From assembly GCF_900115175.1 (NCBI RefSeq), contig NZ_FOYV01000001.1:1860001-1924000 (forward strand): a DNA stretch of 64,000 nt, given 5' to 3'. The notes beneath the pieces were generated by a model. That model did not search any database, had not been told where the DNA came from, and worked only from the letters and a program-made list of their open reading frames with translations. This document shows, in pieces, positions 1 through 8,967 of this stretch (positions are counted from its first letter, which is position 1; every line of letters starts with the position of its first letter). Both the position numbers and the translations under genes were made by a program. The DNA is from Marinobacter gudaonensis (GTDB lineage: Bacteria; Pseudomonadota; Gammaproteobacteria; Pseudomonadales; Oleiphilaceae).

Positions 1-456
1 GAAGTGTTCAACCATGGCTCCGGCGAGACCCTGGCATCCTCCATGGCGTCTGCGGTACAGAACGAGGAGCCCTGGTTCGGCTACTACTGGGGCCCGACCG
101 TACCGCTGGGCAAATACGACATGACCAGGGTCGATCTCGGTGAGATCAAGCCCAAGGTGCACCAGAAGAACCAGACCCCCGACGTGGACAATCCCGGTGT
201 GTCTGACTTCCCCGCCGCCACCGTGCTGACTTCTGTCACCTCTGATTTCAAGGAGCGTGAGCCGGAAGTGGCCGAGATGCTCAGCAAGCTGACCTTCCAG
301 ACCTCCACCATGAGCTCGATCCTGGCCTGGATGGACCAGAACAACGCCTCTGGCGAAGAGGCCGCGGTCTACTTCCTGACCAACAACCGCGATGAGTGGT
401 CAAGCTGGCTGAACGACTCCGCTCGGGAGCGTCTGGCAAGCGTTCTGAATAACTGA
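1..456 (+). CDS. proX: Glycine betaine ABC transporter substrate-binding protein, C-terminal part
   Basis: This is the C-terminal end of a periplasmic binding protein whose start lies before the window; the frame is open from base 1. The remaining ~151 residues include a GSGET motif, a WFGYYWGPT stretch typical of ligand-contacting aromatic residues in the OpuAC/ProX family, and an alpha-helical tail ending in VLNN. The gene is followed after 94 bp by the permease and then the ATPase of the same importer, giving the order X-W-V. Its role would be to capture glycine betaine or a related quaternary amine and deliver it to ProW. The assignment rests mainly on context plus the aromatic motif; the exact substrate cannot be told. 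Confidence 0.75.
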   Translation, partial: EVFNHGSGETLASSMASAVQNEEPWFGYYWGPTVPLGKYDMTRVDLGEIKPKVHQKNQTPDVDNPGVSDFPAATVLTSVTSDFKEREPEVAEMLSKLTFQTSTMSSILAWMDQNNASGEEAAVYFLTNNRDEWSSWLNDSARERLASVLNN

Positions 457-550
457 TCACCTGCCCCGCCCGGGCCAATGCCTCATGGCCCGGGCAACCC
501 TCCGCACAATCACACTGAATTCAGACGCGCGCAGGAGAGACTGAACGCCC

Positions 551-1585
551 ATGGCAACCTACGACCCACTGTTTTCCGCCCTCGGCCTTGAGGACTGGTG
601 CTCCGAAGGCAAGAGTGACGGCCCCATGTCGATGGCCGATCTGCTGGCTAAAACCAAGGGCAAGGAAGCCGAAGACCCTTCCATCTGGGAACTGCCGTTC
701 CCGTCGATGGATGCATTGAACGAATCCTGCGCCGCGTTTCCGCAGTCCAGGGAGCTGACCAAGGGGCTGGAACAGGGTTTCCTGGCGATCAAGGACAGCC
801 TCAGCCTGGTGCTTGATCCGCTGACCCAGCCTCTCAGCTGGTTCCTGGACGGTGCCCTGTACGCCATGCTGAACACGCCCTGGTGGATCGTTATTCCGGT
901 TCTGCTGGGCATCGTTTTTCTGGTCACCAAATCCTGGAAGCTGGTGGCGTTCGTGGGCGGCAGTGTCATGCTGCTGGCGTTCATCGACCACTACGACTAC
1001 GCCATGCAGACGCTGGCGATCATTTTTGTATGCGCCTTCCTGTGCGTGTTGATGGGGGTGCCCATCGGCATTGCCATGGCACGAAGCAACACCCTGCAGC
1101 GCATGATCGTACCCATACTCGACATGCTGCAGACCCTGCCCCCCTTCGTGTATCTGATACCGCTGATCTTTCTGTTCAGCGTCACCGAATCGAAACTCTA
1201 CGGCATCGCCATCATCCTGTACGCCATCGTGCCGGTGATCCGGCTGACCAACCTGGGCATCCGCCTGGTGGACAAGGATGTGATCGAGGCCGCCGACGCC
1301 TTTGGCATGACCCCGCGCCAGAAGCTGTACAAGGTACAGATACCCCTGGCGCTGCCCAACATCATGGCCGGGGTCAACCAGACCATCATGATGAGCCTGG
1401 CCATGGTGGTGATTGCCTCGCTCGTGTCTGCACCCGGTCTCGGGGTGCTGGTACTCCGGGGCATCCGCAACCTGGAACTGGGCGTGGGCCTGGTGTCCGG
1501 TCTCGGCATTGTCATCCTGGCCGTGATCCTTGACCGGGTGACCAAGGCATCGCTTGCCCGAATCAACGTTTCCCAGAAGCAGTGA
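551..1585 (+). CDS. proW: Glycine betaine/proline ABC transporter permease
   Basis: This 344-residue inner-membrane permease belongs to the BPD_transp_1 family. The first ~105 residues are a hydrophilic extension, followed by several hydrophobic segments between about 111 and 325. The EAA loop that docks on the ATPase is visible near residues 245-270 (EAADAFGMTP onward). The long N-terminal extension before the first membrane segment is usual for ProW proteins. A Shine-Dalgarno AGGAGA lies about 12 bases before the ATG. The stop is 11 bases before the proV start, so the genes are surely co-transcribed. Confidence 0.9.
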   Translation: MATYDPLFSALGLEDWCSEGKSDGPMSMADLLAKTKGKEAEDPSIWELPFPSMDALNESCAAFPQSRELTKGLEQGFLAIKDSLSLVLDPLTQPLSWFLDGALYAMLNTPWWIVIPVLLGIVFLVTKSWKLVAFVGGSVMLLAFIDHYDYAMQTLAIIFVCAFLCVLMGVPIGIAMARSNTLQRMIVPILDMLQTLPPFVYLIPLIFLFSVTESKLYGIAIILYAIVPVIRLTNLGIRLVDKDVIEAADAFGMTPRQKLYKVQIPLALPNIMAGVNQTIMMSLAMVVIASLVSAPGLGVLVLRGIRNLELGVGLVSGLGIVILAVILDRVTKASLARINVSQKQ

Positions 1586-1596
1586 GGAGCCAGATC

Positions 1597-2658
1597 ATGG
1601 CAAAAGACATCAAGATTTCGATCCGGAACCTCTACAAGATCTTCGGTCCGAGCCCGGACGTGGCTCTGGAATACGTGCGCAAGGGCATGGGGAAGGCGGG
1701 ACTGCTGGAGCAGCAGAAACACGTGCTTGGTCTGCGGGACATCAACGTGGATATGCACGATGGCGAGATCACCGTGATCATGGGCCTCTCCGGCTCAGGT
1801 AAGTCCACGCTGATCCGCCACCTAAACCGCCTGATTGACCCCACGGCGGGCGAGATCCGGGTGGATGGCGAGGATGTCATGAGCTATTCGGAGGAACAGC
1901 TGCGCCGCCTTCGCCGTGAACGCATGTCGATGGTGTTCCAGAAGTTCGCCCTGTTGCCTCACAAAACCGTGCTGGAAAACGCCGGCATGGCCAAGGACAT
2001 TCGCGGCTACACCACCTCGGATTTCGAGGCGGATGCCCGCAAGTGGCTGGCCCGGGTGGGCCTGGAGGGCAACGAACACCAGTACCCACACCAGCTCTCC
2101 GGCGGCATGCAGCAGCGGGTGGGCATTGCCCGGGCGCTGGTCTCCGACGCCCCGATCATGCTGATGGACGAGGCCTTCTCGGCACTGGACCCGCTGATCC
2201 GCTCCGACATGCAGGATCTGCTCCTGGAACTGCAGGGTGAGCTGCATAAGACCATAGTGTTCATCACCCACGATCTCGACGAAGCGCTTAAGCTTGCCGA
2301 TCATCTGGTGATCCTGAAGGACGGCGAGGTGGTGCAGCAGGGCGACCCGCAGCACATACTGCTGGAGCCGAACGATCCCTACATTGTCGACTTCATCAGC
2401 GATATCAACCGGGCCCGGGTACTCCGGGTGCGCTCGATCATGAGCAAATCCGGTCAGGCCGGCGACAACAACTACGCCGGCGATGTCACCGAGCAGGACA
2501 ACCTCGAAACCGTGCTCAAGGTGTCTGAGGGTGACATGACCCTGTGTTTCCGGGTAATGCGGGAGGGCGAACAGGTAGGCACACTGCACATGAAGGATCT
2601 GGCGCGGGCCCTGGTGCCCACGGCAGCGTCTGCCGATCGGGACAAAAACGCCGCCTGA
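1597..2658 (+). CDS. proV: Glycine betaine/proline ABC transporter ATP-binding protein
   Basis: This 353-residue ATPase powers the ProXWV importer. Walker A is GLSGSGKST at about 63-71, the Q-loop is near 115, the signature LSGGMQQR is near 167, Walker B is IMLMDE near 187, and the H-loop histidine is near 225. The first ~50 residues carry the LYKIFG...ALEYVRKG extension typical of ProV/OpuAA. The C-terminal ~70 residues are a shortened or divergent regulatory tail where related proteins carry CBS domains. I chose the ATG at 1597 because GAGGAG precedes it by 6 bases; a GTG 15 bases upstream overlaps the proW stop and lacks such a site. Confidence 0.92.
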   Translation: MAKDIKISIRNLYKIFGPSPDVALEYVRKGMGKAGLLEQQKHVLGLRDINVDMHDGEITVIMGLSGSGKSTLIRHLNRLIDPTAGEIRVDGEDVMSYSEEQLRRLRRERMSMVFQKFALLPHKTVLENAGMAKDIRGYTTSDFEADARKWLARVGLEGNEHQYPHQLSGGMQQRVGIARALVSDAPIMLMDEAFSALDPLIRSDMQDLLLELQGELHKTIVFITHDLDEALKLADHLVILKDGEVVQQGDPQHILLEPNDPYIVDFISDINRARVLRVRSIMSKSGQAGDNNYAGDVTEQDNLETVLKVSEGDMTLCFRVMREGEQVGTLHMKDLARALVPTAASADRDKNAA

Positions 2659-2737
2659 AGCCAGGCGACCGTTACAAAAGACGCGCCACGAACTATGCTT
2701 ACAGGAGAAGTATCCCTTCCCTGCTGGAACGAAGATC

Positions 2738-3607
2738 GTGGCAAGAATCCTGTTCTGCTGCTTGGCCCTGTTCCTGGCTGCCTGCTCGGAGCCTGAGGAT
2801 CCCCCCGTTCCGGTCATGGAAGTGGCGGCCGAGACCGCCACGGGGTTAGAACCGGAGTCAGAACCGGAGTTAGAACCTGAGCCAGAACCGGCGCCACGGT
2901 CACCCCGGACCATCACCATTGCCGCCGACCCCTGGTGCCCGCACAACTGCGAGGCCGGTACCGATCATGAGGGCTACATGATCGACATTACCCGGGAAGC
3001 GTTTGCCCGGGCGGGCATCGAAGTGGAATACGTCAACATGAGCTGGGCGCGGGCCCTGCAACTGGCCCGGGAAGGCCATATGGACGCCGTGGTGGGCGCA
3101 CTGCCGGCGGATGCCCCGGATTTCGTGTTTCCGGAGGAAGCCATCGGCCATACCACCATCGCCCTCTACACCCATCCGGACAGCGACTGGCAATACGCCG
3201 GCGTCGAATCCCTGGCCGGCGTCATCCTGCTTGCCATCAACGGCTATGCCTACTCGCCGGAACTGGATGCCTACATTACCCGCTACCAGGACGATCCCGA
3301 GCGGGTCTGGATCCTGTCCGGGCCGGCCCCCCTGGGGCGGGCCATCGAATTGCTGTACAAGCGACGCTCCGATGTATTCCCCGAGGACCGCTTTGTCATG
3401 GCCTGGGAACTGGCACAGGGCGGCGATACCCGGACGCTCAGATTGGCCGCCGTGCTCCACCAATCGCCTCTGTATGTCGCCTTCTCACCAGCCCGCGATG
3501 AGTCCCTGCGGCTGGCCACCCTGCTGTCCGAGGGCACTCGGGCCCTGCAGGCCTCTGGCCGGGCCGAACAGATCCTCGGCCGCTACGGGCTGTCCTGGTC
3601 GGATTGA
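2738..3607 (+). CDS. Lipoprotein with SBP_bac_3-type solute-binding domain and EP-rich linker
   Basis: The 289-residue product starts at GTG with a short lipoprotein signal ending in a lipobox (LAAC, Cys at ~16). Residues ~37-52 are a Glu-Pro linker made from four 12-bp units. From ~58 on it resembles extracellular family 3 solute-binding proteins (TITIAADPWCPHNC, then GYMIDITREAFARAGI and a DAVVGALPADAPDFVFPEE segment). Such domains also occur as stand-alone amino-acid-binding-like proteins in marine gammaproteobacteria. It lies 79 bp after proV on the same strand but carries no permease of its own, so a role in betaine uptake is only possible, not shown. Its 3' end overlaps the convergent lipoprotein gene by 25 bp. 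Confidence 0.7.
   Translation: MARILFCCLALFLAACSEPEDPPVPVMEVAAETATGLEPESEPELEPEPEPAPRSPRTITIAADPWCPHNCEAGTDHEGYMIDITREAFARAGIEVEYVNMSWARALQLAREGHMDAVVGALPADAPDFVFPEEAIGHTTIALYTHPDSDWQYAGVESLAGVILLAINGYAYSPELDAYITRYQDDPERVWILSGPAPLGRAIELLYKRRSDVFPEDRFVMAWELAQGGDTRTLRLAAVLHQSPLYVAFSPARDESLRLATLLSEGTRALQASGRAEQILGRYGLSWSD
2846..2893 (+). repeat. Four 12-bp tandem units encoding an XEPE linker
   Basis: Four consecutive units related to TTAGAACCGGAG run in frame through the lipoprotein gene and encode LEPE-SEPE-LEPE-PEPA. The units are slightly diverged, and copy number could vary by slippage without breaking the frame. The linker probably holds the binding domain away from the membrane. Confidence 0.8.
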
Positions 3608-4572
3608 AATGCGCGGATAACCTTTCCCCCGGCGGAAGTCAGCAGCAACTCCCCCTGTTGCCCGATGCGGATGTCCGTAGCCGCCTGAAGAATATCCAGG
3701 AACCTCTGTTCCTGGGTCATCAGAGCTGGTGCACAGGCCATGCGCGTGGCCGCTACCGGTCCCACTTCAATGCCCTCGCCCCTGAGCGCATAACTGCCGG
3801 TGTAGTGGTTGCAGGACGCCCGGCCGGCGATGCGGTTGTTGTCGAGAAACTCGATGGTGACTCGCGAGCGGTCAATGATACCGGTGTCGCCGATATCCTC
3901 GACAATCCAGACGGCTCCCCGGAACAGGCGCTGACGGTCGCCACCGCAGCCGCTGTAGGACTCGCCATCCACAGTCAGGCGAACCTGGGCCGGATACTGG
4001 GCGCCGGACATGCTGTCCTGGCAGAGCTGCCGTGCGATGGTCAGGCTCACGTCCAGTTCATCAACGGTCGTTGTGTAGGTTCGACCGTGCCGGTTAGCGG
4101 TATCCAGGGTCACTGGCAGCCGGCGGGTACCCCGCTCTTCGAAGGGGCGGGTCAGCAGCAGTTCCCCGTCTTCAATGGTGGCGTGCCAGAATGGCTCGTT
4201 GCCCCGGGCTTCAAAGGGCATCTCGATATCGCCGGGCTTCAGGCATTCCGGGTAGGACCGCCCGCCGATGGTCAGGGTCGCCCGCTGGCCTTTGCTCCAG
4301 AACCGGGTGTTGTCATCGCCGGGCGCCACATACAGTGCTCCGGAGGCGCTTACCGCGGGTTTAAGTAGCAGGCGGCGGTCGAGGTAATTGATTCCGAGCA
4401 GATCGCTGCCCTCGGTGCCAGCCACCTGGATCTCCAGCTGGCCGCAATGGTAGGTTCCGAAGGAGGTTTCGGGTGCGCTTTTGGTATTGCCTCCGGGCAG
4501 CGTCGAGCAGGCGGAGGCCAGCCACCCGGCACAGGTAACGACGGACAGCGTCAGAACTCGTCGTAAATACAT
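3583..4572 (-). CDS. Three-domain lipoprotein: MliC-like, COG3650-like and META/HslJ
   Basis: This 329-residue outer-membrane-type lipoprotein has a signal peptide with lipobox LASAC. After it come three regions. The first (~35-110) resembles the MliC lysozyme-inhibitor fold (YHCGQLEIQVAG, then a LTIGGRSYPEC end). The second (~115-205) has the RGNEPFWHATIEDGELLLTRP signature of COG3650 proteins. The third (~215-325) is a META/HslJ domain with NRIAGRASCNHYTGSY and ATRMACAP. MliC domains bind c-type lysozyme; META domains are linked to envelope stress. I start at the ATG at 4572, which gives a proper signal peptide; an in-frame ATG at 4653 would add 27 unrelated residues. It is monocistronic and convergent with the upstream lipoprotein gene. 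Confidence 0.78.
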   Translation of the reverse strand: MYLRRVLTLSVVTCAGWLASACSTLPGGNTKSAPETSFGTYHCGQLEIQVAGTEGSDLLGINYLDRRLLLKPAVSASGALYVAPGDDNTRFWSKGQRATLTIGGRSYPECLKPGDIEMPFEARGNEPFWHATIEDGELLLTRPFEERGTRRLPVTLDTANRHGRTYTTTVDELDVSLTIARQLCQDSMSGAQYPAQVRLTVDGESYSGCGGDRQRLFRGAVWIVEDIGDTGIIDRSRVTIEFLDNNRIAGRASCNHYTGSYALRGEGIEVGPVAATRMACAPALMTQEQRFLDILQAATDIRIGQQGELLLTSAGGKVIRAFQSDQDSP

Positions 4573-4708
4573 GGTCAGTTCCCTTGTTCGCATGATGTTC
4601 GGACCACAGTTTAAATGGCCCGGCCACCACAGGCCAATGCCATGACATCCCAAGCTTCTTATCCGGCGGCGTCGGCAGTATGCTAGCCCAAACCATCAGG
4701 AGGCCGCC

Positions 4709-5464
4709 ATGGCGCTGAAACTCTACCAATTTGCCATTTCCCACTACTGCGAAAAGGTTCGCTGGGCCCTGGATTACAAGGGCATCAACCATGAGACAGT
4801 CAATCTGTTGCCCGGCCAGCACATCAAGACGATTCGCCGGCTGACCGGACGCGAGTCGTCAGTGCCGGTGATTGATCACGACGGCCAGGTTGTCCAGGGG
4901 TCCTCCCGCATACTGGACTACCTGGATGAAACCTTTCCGGAGCATCCACTGACCCCGGCCGATCCGGTCGAGCGCGAGCAGACCCTAGCCTGGGAACGCC
5001 GGCTGGATGAAGAAGCCGGGCCGGCGATTCGCTGCTACTCCTACCACCATTTCCTGAAACGCCCCAAGGTCGTAGTGCCGATGCTGGCGGCGGGCACGCC
5101 TTTTTACAATCGCATTCTGCTCAGCCTGGCCTTCAGCCGGGTGGACGAGGTGATGCGCCAGTGGATGAAAATCAACGAAAAAACGGCGGAGCAATCCCGA
5201 CTGACCATGGAGGGTCTGCTGACCGAGCTTGAGCAGATCTATGGCTCCCGGTCGTTTCTGGTGGGTGATCGCTTCTCCCGCGCAGACCTGACCGCCGCCG
5301 CGCTGTTTGCGCCCATGTTCCAGCCAGCCCAATACCCGGTTCCCTGGCCCAAAGCCAAGCGTATCCCCAAGGACATCCAGGCCTGGCTGGACCAGTGGCA
5401 ACCGCAGCTGACCACGCTGGCGGCTGTCTACCGGGACCACCGTGGCGGCGGTGCCAGCCGCTGA
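4709..5464 (+). CDS. Glutathione S-transferase family protein
   Basis: This 251-residue cytosolic protein has an N-terminal thioredoxin-like domain (LYQFAISHYCEKVRWALDYK), the cis-proline region SSVPVIDHDG near residue 50, and the QGSSRILDYLDE motif that contacts the glutathione gamma-glutamyl group. The helical C-terminal domain contains FLVGDRFSRADLTAAAL, the N-capping motif of the family. The serine or cysteine in SHYC is the likely catalytic residue. It conjugates or reduces substrates with glutathione; the substrate is unknown. It is preceded by AGGAGGCCGCC directly before the ATG and stands alone on the plus strand. Confidence 0.88.
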   Translation: MALKLYQFAISHYCEKVRWALDYKGINHETVNLLPGQHIKTIRRLTGRESSVPVIDHDGQVVQGSSRILDYLDETFPEHPLTPADPVEREQTLAWERRLDEEAGPAIRCYSYHHFLKRPKVVVPMLAAGTPFYNRILLSLAFSRVDEVMRQWMKINEKTAEQSRLTMEGLLTELEQIYGSRSFLVGDRFSRADLTAAALFAPMFQPAQYPVPWPKAKRIPKDIQAWLDQWQPQLTTLAAVYRDHRGGGASR

Positions 5465-5570
5465 TCCGGGGCTGTCGGAAATGGTCAACGGAACTGGCGG
5501 GAACCGACATTCCCCGGCGCCGGTTCCGTGCCAGAATAGCAACACCATTCCCTGACCCCGGCGGTGTTCC

Positions 5571-6557
5571 ATGGCCCTGACCGACATGATGCTGGCAGTG
5601 CTTGAAGACAGTGGCCTGTTGTCCCTGTGGCAGTGGGCGGCGCCCTGGCTGGCGCTGGATGAGCGGCAACTGATCTTCGTGATTGCCACCCCCCTGTTCA
5701 TTGCCGTGACCCTGTGGGAATACCTGCGGATACGCCATAACCCCTGCCTGATGGATGCCCGCGAAGCGGTAAGGAATTTTGCCCTGGGTGCCGGCTACCA
5801 GATTACCGAACTGCTGTTCGCGGGGATCATCGCGTTTCCCGTATACGCCCTGTGTTACCACTACCGCCTGCTGGACCTGGAACTGAATGGGCTCACCGCC
5901 TTCCTCACTTTTCTGGGTGTGGATTTCTGCTTCTACTGGATGCATCGGGCGAGCCACCGGGTGCGCTGGTTCTGGGCGGCACACGTGGTCCATCACTCAT
6001 CGGAGCGTATGAACTTCTCCACCGCCATGCGCCAGAACGCCACCAACATTTTCAACGGCATGTGGGTGTTCTACCTGCCCATGGCGCTGATTGGTTTCAA
6101 TCCTGTTTGGATTGGTGTCGCCTATGCATTGTCGCTGGTGTACCAGTTTTTCATCCACACCACGCTGGTGGGCAAACTGCCGGCCTGGGTCGAGGCGATC
6201 TTCAACACTCCCAGCCACCACCGCGTACACCATGGCCGCAATCCTGGCTACATCGACCGCAACTACGGCGGTACGCTCATCATCTGGGACCGGCTGTTCG
6301 GCACCTTCGTGGACGAAAAAGCGCAGGAACCGCCGGTGTACGGCATCACCCGCCCCGTCGACTCCACCAACCTGATTGTGCTCTGGACCCACGAATACGT
6401 GGACCTGTTCCGCGACATGGCCCGACCGGGCGGATTATGGTCTCGCCTTACCCATCTTTGGAAACCGCCGGAGTGGCAGCGCCCGGCAAAGGACGACAAC
6501 AACAAGGAACCGGGCGGATATGACCGACACACACCCACTGAGTCTGGACACCCCTGA
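5571..6557 (+). CDS. Sterol desaturase / fatty acid hydroxylase family membrane protein
   Basis: This 328-residue integral membrane di-iron enzyme has about four hydrophobic segments and the histidine boxes HRASH and HVVHHS near residues 124-146 and HHRVHHG near 220. These eight or so histidines bind two irons in the fatty-acid-hydroxylase superfamily. The substrate is probably a lipid but is not identifiable. Its last 38 bases overlap the start of the following hydrolase gene, so the two are translationally close and may act on the same lipid class. Confidence 0.88.
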   Translation: MALTDMMLAVLEDSGLLSLWQWAAPWLALDERQLIFVIATPLFIAVTLWEYLRIRHNPCLMDAREAVRNFALGAGYQITELLFAGIIAFPVYALCYHYRLLDLELNGLTAFLTFLGVDFCFYWMHRASHRVRWFWAAHVVHHSSERMNFSTAMRQNATNIFNGMWVFYLPMALIGFNPVWIGVAYALSLVYQFFIHTTLVGKLPAWVEAIFNTPSHHRVHHGRNPGYIDRNYGGTLIIWDRLFGTFVDEKAQEPPVYGITRPVDSTNLIVLWTHEYVDLFRDMARPGGLWSRLTHLWKPPEWQRPAKDDNNKEPGGYDRHTPTESGHP

Positions 6558-7452
6558 CCAGCACACCATCACTGGCAGCCTGACGACACCCGCCAACCCT
6601 GCCGGCGTTCTGGTGATCAGCCATGGCATGGCCGAACACGGTGACCGCTACGCGCCCCTGGCCCGCTGGCTCGCGGACCGGGGCCTGGCAGTCATCACCT
6701 ACCATCATCGCGGCCACGGCACCGGTTGTCCGGCGACAGCCCTTGGCCATTACGCCGACACCCGGGGCTGGCTCAGGGTCATCTCTGACCTGCATCAGGT
6801 CATCCAGTACGCTCGGGCCCGTTTCCCCGGGTTGCCGCTGCACCTGTTGGGGCACAGCATGGGCTCGTTCATCGCACAGAGCTACGCGCAGCAGCACGGT
6901 GATACCCTGGACAGCCTGATCCTGAGCGCCACCAACCGGATTGATCGCCGCCAGCTGCTGGCGTCCGGGGCGCTGGTTCGCCTGATCCGGCTGGTGCGGG
7001 GCAAAGGCCACCGCAGCCGACTGGTGGCACGGCTGACCTTCGACCAGTTCAACCACCGGTTCCGCCCTAACCGGACTTCGGCGGACTGGCTGAGCCGCGA
7101 TCCGGAACAGGTTGACCGCTACATTGCCGATCCGCTCTGCGGCTTCACCTGTACGGTGGGGCTCTGGCAGGATTTCATCGGAGGCATGCTCGGCATTCGC
7201 CCCTCGCTCTGGCGGAAGAACCTGCCCGTGCACCTCTTCTCCGGCACGGCGGACCCGGTCGGGGAAATGGGGCGGGGCGTCCGCCGTCATTTCCAGGCCA
7301 TTCGCGAGGCAGGCATCGAGAACGTGACCCTGCGGTTGTTTGAGGGCGGGCGCCATGAGATGCTCAACGAAATCAACCGCGACGAAGTCTGGCAGTACTT
7401 GCATTCCCTGTGTCTGTACAGGGAAAATCAAGCCGGTCAGTCAGCCGCCTAA
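6520..7452 (+). CDS. Monoglyceride lipase-like alpha/beta hydrolase
   Basis: This 310-residue serine hydrolase begins inside the end of the desaturase-type gene. It has the oxyanion-hole sequence ISHGMAEHGDRY, the YHHRGHG block and the nucleophile elbow GHSMG (Ser near residue 113) of the lysophospholipase/monoacylglycerol-lipase group. The acid is in SGTADPVG and the histidine in GGRHEMLNE near the C-terminus, so the triad is complete. It is expected to split monoacylglycerols or similar esters in the cytosol. I chose the ATG at 6520 because the fold begins just after it; longer in-frame starts would run far inside the previous gene. Confidence 0.85.
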   Translation: MTDTHPLSLDTPDQHTITGSLTTPANPAGVLVISHGMAEHGDRYAPLARWLADRGLAVITYHHRGHGTGCPATALGHYADTRGWLRVISDLHQVIQYARARFPGLPLHLLGHSMGSFIAQSYAQQHGDTLDSLILSATNRIDRRQLLASGALVRLIRLVRGKGHRSRLVARLTFDQFNHRFRPNRTSADWLSRDPEQVDRYIADPLCGFTCTVGLWQDFIGGMLGIRPSLWRKNLPVHLFSGTADPVGEMGRGVRRHFQAIREAGIENVTLRLFEGGRHEMLNEINRDEVWQYLHSLCLYRENQAGQSAA

Positions 7453-7468
7453 CAGTAAGTCCTGCGCC

Positions 7469-8287
7469 ATGCCAGAGCCCCGAGACGCCCAACGCCTGTT
7501 CCGCCCCGGGCCATGGACGACGTTCACGATGACGGTGCTGCTCTGGGCGGCGGGTACGCTGGCCATTGCGGGTGAAGTCAGTCTTGGCGTGGCCGCCAAC
7601 TTTACCGACACCACCCGGGATCTGATCAAGCGCTTCGAGGCCGACACCGGCCACAGGGTCTCGGCCAGTTTCGGTTCCACCGGCAAGCTTTACGCACAGA
7701 TTCGCAACGGGGCACCGTTCGACGTTTTCATGGCGGCCGACGCCCGGCGACCAGAGCTGATCGAACGGGACGGAGCCGGAGTCCGGGGCAGCCGATTTAC
7801 CTACGCCCGAGGCAGACTCGCGCTCTGGAGCCCGACAAAGGACGCGTTCAGCAGTGGCGAGGTCTATCTAGAAGAGCAGTCCTTCGCGCGGCTGGCCATG
7901 GCCAATCCCAAGACCGCGCCCTACGGCCTGGCTGCCCGCCAGGTTCTGGAACATCTTGGCCTATGGCAGCCGCTGCAGACCAAACTCGTGCGCGGAGACT
8001 CCATCGCCCAGGCGTTCCAGTTTGTGGTCAGCCGCAACGCCCAGGCAGGCTTCGTTGCAATGTCCCAGGTCATCGCCTGGGAGGCGGCGCTGACGCCGGA
8101 AGAGCGGGGCACCCTTTGGCAGATCCCGCAACGTTTATACCAGCCCATTGACCAGCAGGTGATCCTGCTTGCCCATGGCGCCGATAATGACGCCGCCCGG
8201 TCATGGATGGCGTTCCTGCAGTCAGAAGCGGCCATGGCCATTATTCGCGACTATGGCTACGACATCGGACAGACAACGGCTGAGTGA
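7469..8287 (+). CDS. modA: Molybdate ABC transporter substrate-binding protein
   Basis: This 272-residue periplasmic protein has a signal peptide ending near residue 31 and then the ModA pattern VSLGVAANFTDTTRDLIKRF, FGSTGKLYAQIRNGAPFDVFMAAD, and ANPKTAPYGLAARQVL. These elements contact the molybdate or tungstate oxyanion. The gene overlaps modB at its stop codon (TGATG), and modC follows, so this is a complete modABC operon. No ModE-type regulator is seen nearby. The start at 7469 leaves 16 bases after the hydrolase gene, so the operon may also read through from it. Confidence 0.93.
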   Translation: MPEPRDAQRLFRPGPWTTFTMTVLLWAAGTLAIAGEVSLGVAANFTDTTRDLIKRFEADTGHRVSASFGSTGKLYAQIRNGAPFDVFMAADARRPELIERDGAGVRGSRFTYARGRLALWSPTKDAFSSGEVYLEEQSFARLAMANPKTAPYGLAARQVLEHLGLWQPLQTKLVRGDSIAQAFQFVVSRNAQAGFVAMSQVIAWEAALTPEERGTLWQIPQRLYQPIDQQVILLAHGADNDAARSWMAFLQSEAAMAIIRDYGYDIGQTTAE

Positions 8288-8967
8288 TGCTTGAAACCTA
8301 TTGGGACCCGGTCTGGCTGACCCTCAAGCTGGCCACCACCACCACCCTTTTGCTGCTGCTTGTGGGCACGCCCATTGCCTGGTGGCTGGCCCGCACCGAG
8401 CACTGGCTGCGCCAGCCAATCGCGGCCATCGTCGCGCTGCCCCTGGTGCTGCCACCCACCGTGCTTGGTTTCTACCTGCTGCTGGTTATGGGCCCCGAAG
8501 GCTGGGTCGGCCAGTTGACCGAGGCGCTCGGCATCGGACTGTTACCGTTTACGTTCGAGGGTCTGGTGGTGGCCTCGGTGATCTACTCCCTGCCATTTAC
8601 CGTCCAGCCACTGCAGAACGCCTTCGAATCGGTGGGCGACCGGTTTCTGGAAGTGGCCGCCACCCTGCGTGCAGCCCCCTGGGACCGGTTTCTGTTCGTT
8701 GCCGTGCCCCTGGCGCGAAACGGTTTCCTGACCGCCGCCGTGCTGACGTTCGCGCACACCATTGGTGAGTTTGGCGTGATCCTGATGATTGGCGGCAACA
8801 TTCCCGGCGAAACCAAGGTACTGTCAGTCGCCATCTACGATCACGTGGAGTCCCTGGAATACCTTGAAGCCCACTGGCTGTCCGCAGGCATGGTGGTTTT
8901 CTCCTTTGTGGTATTGGTCACCCTCTACGCGCTGAACGGCAAGGCCCGTTCGGGAGCCCTGCGATGA
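8287..8967 (+). CDS. modB: Molybdate ABC transporter permease
   Basis: This 226-residue inner-membrane permease has about five hydrophobic segments. The EAA-type cytoplasmic loop is FLEVAATLRAAPWDRFLFVAVPLARNGF near residues 118-145, and FAHTIGEFGVILMIGGNIPGETKVLS is a strongly conserved ModB/CysT segment. The ATG at 8287 overlaps the modA stop by one base; a GTG three bases earlier is also possible. The stop overlaps the modC start as ATGA, so translation is coupled. Confidence 0.93.
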   Translation: MLETYWDPVWLTLKLATTTTLLLLLVGTPIAWWLARTEHWLRQPIAAIVALPLVLPPTVLGFYLLLVMGPEGWVGQLTEALGIGLLPFTFEGLVVASVIYSLPFTVQPLQNAFESVGDRFLEVAATLRAAPWDRFLFVAVPLARNGFLTAAVLTFAHTIGEFGVILMIGGNIPGETKVLSVAIYDHVESLEYLEAHWLSAGMVVFSFVVLVTLYALNGKARSGALR

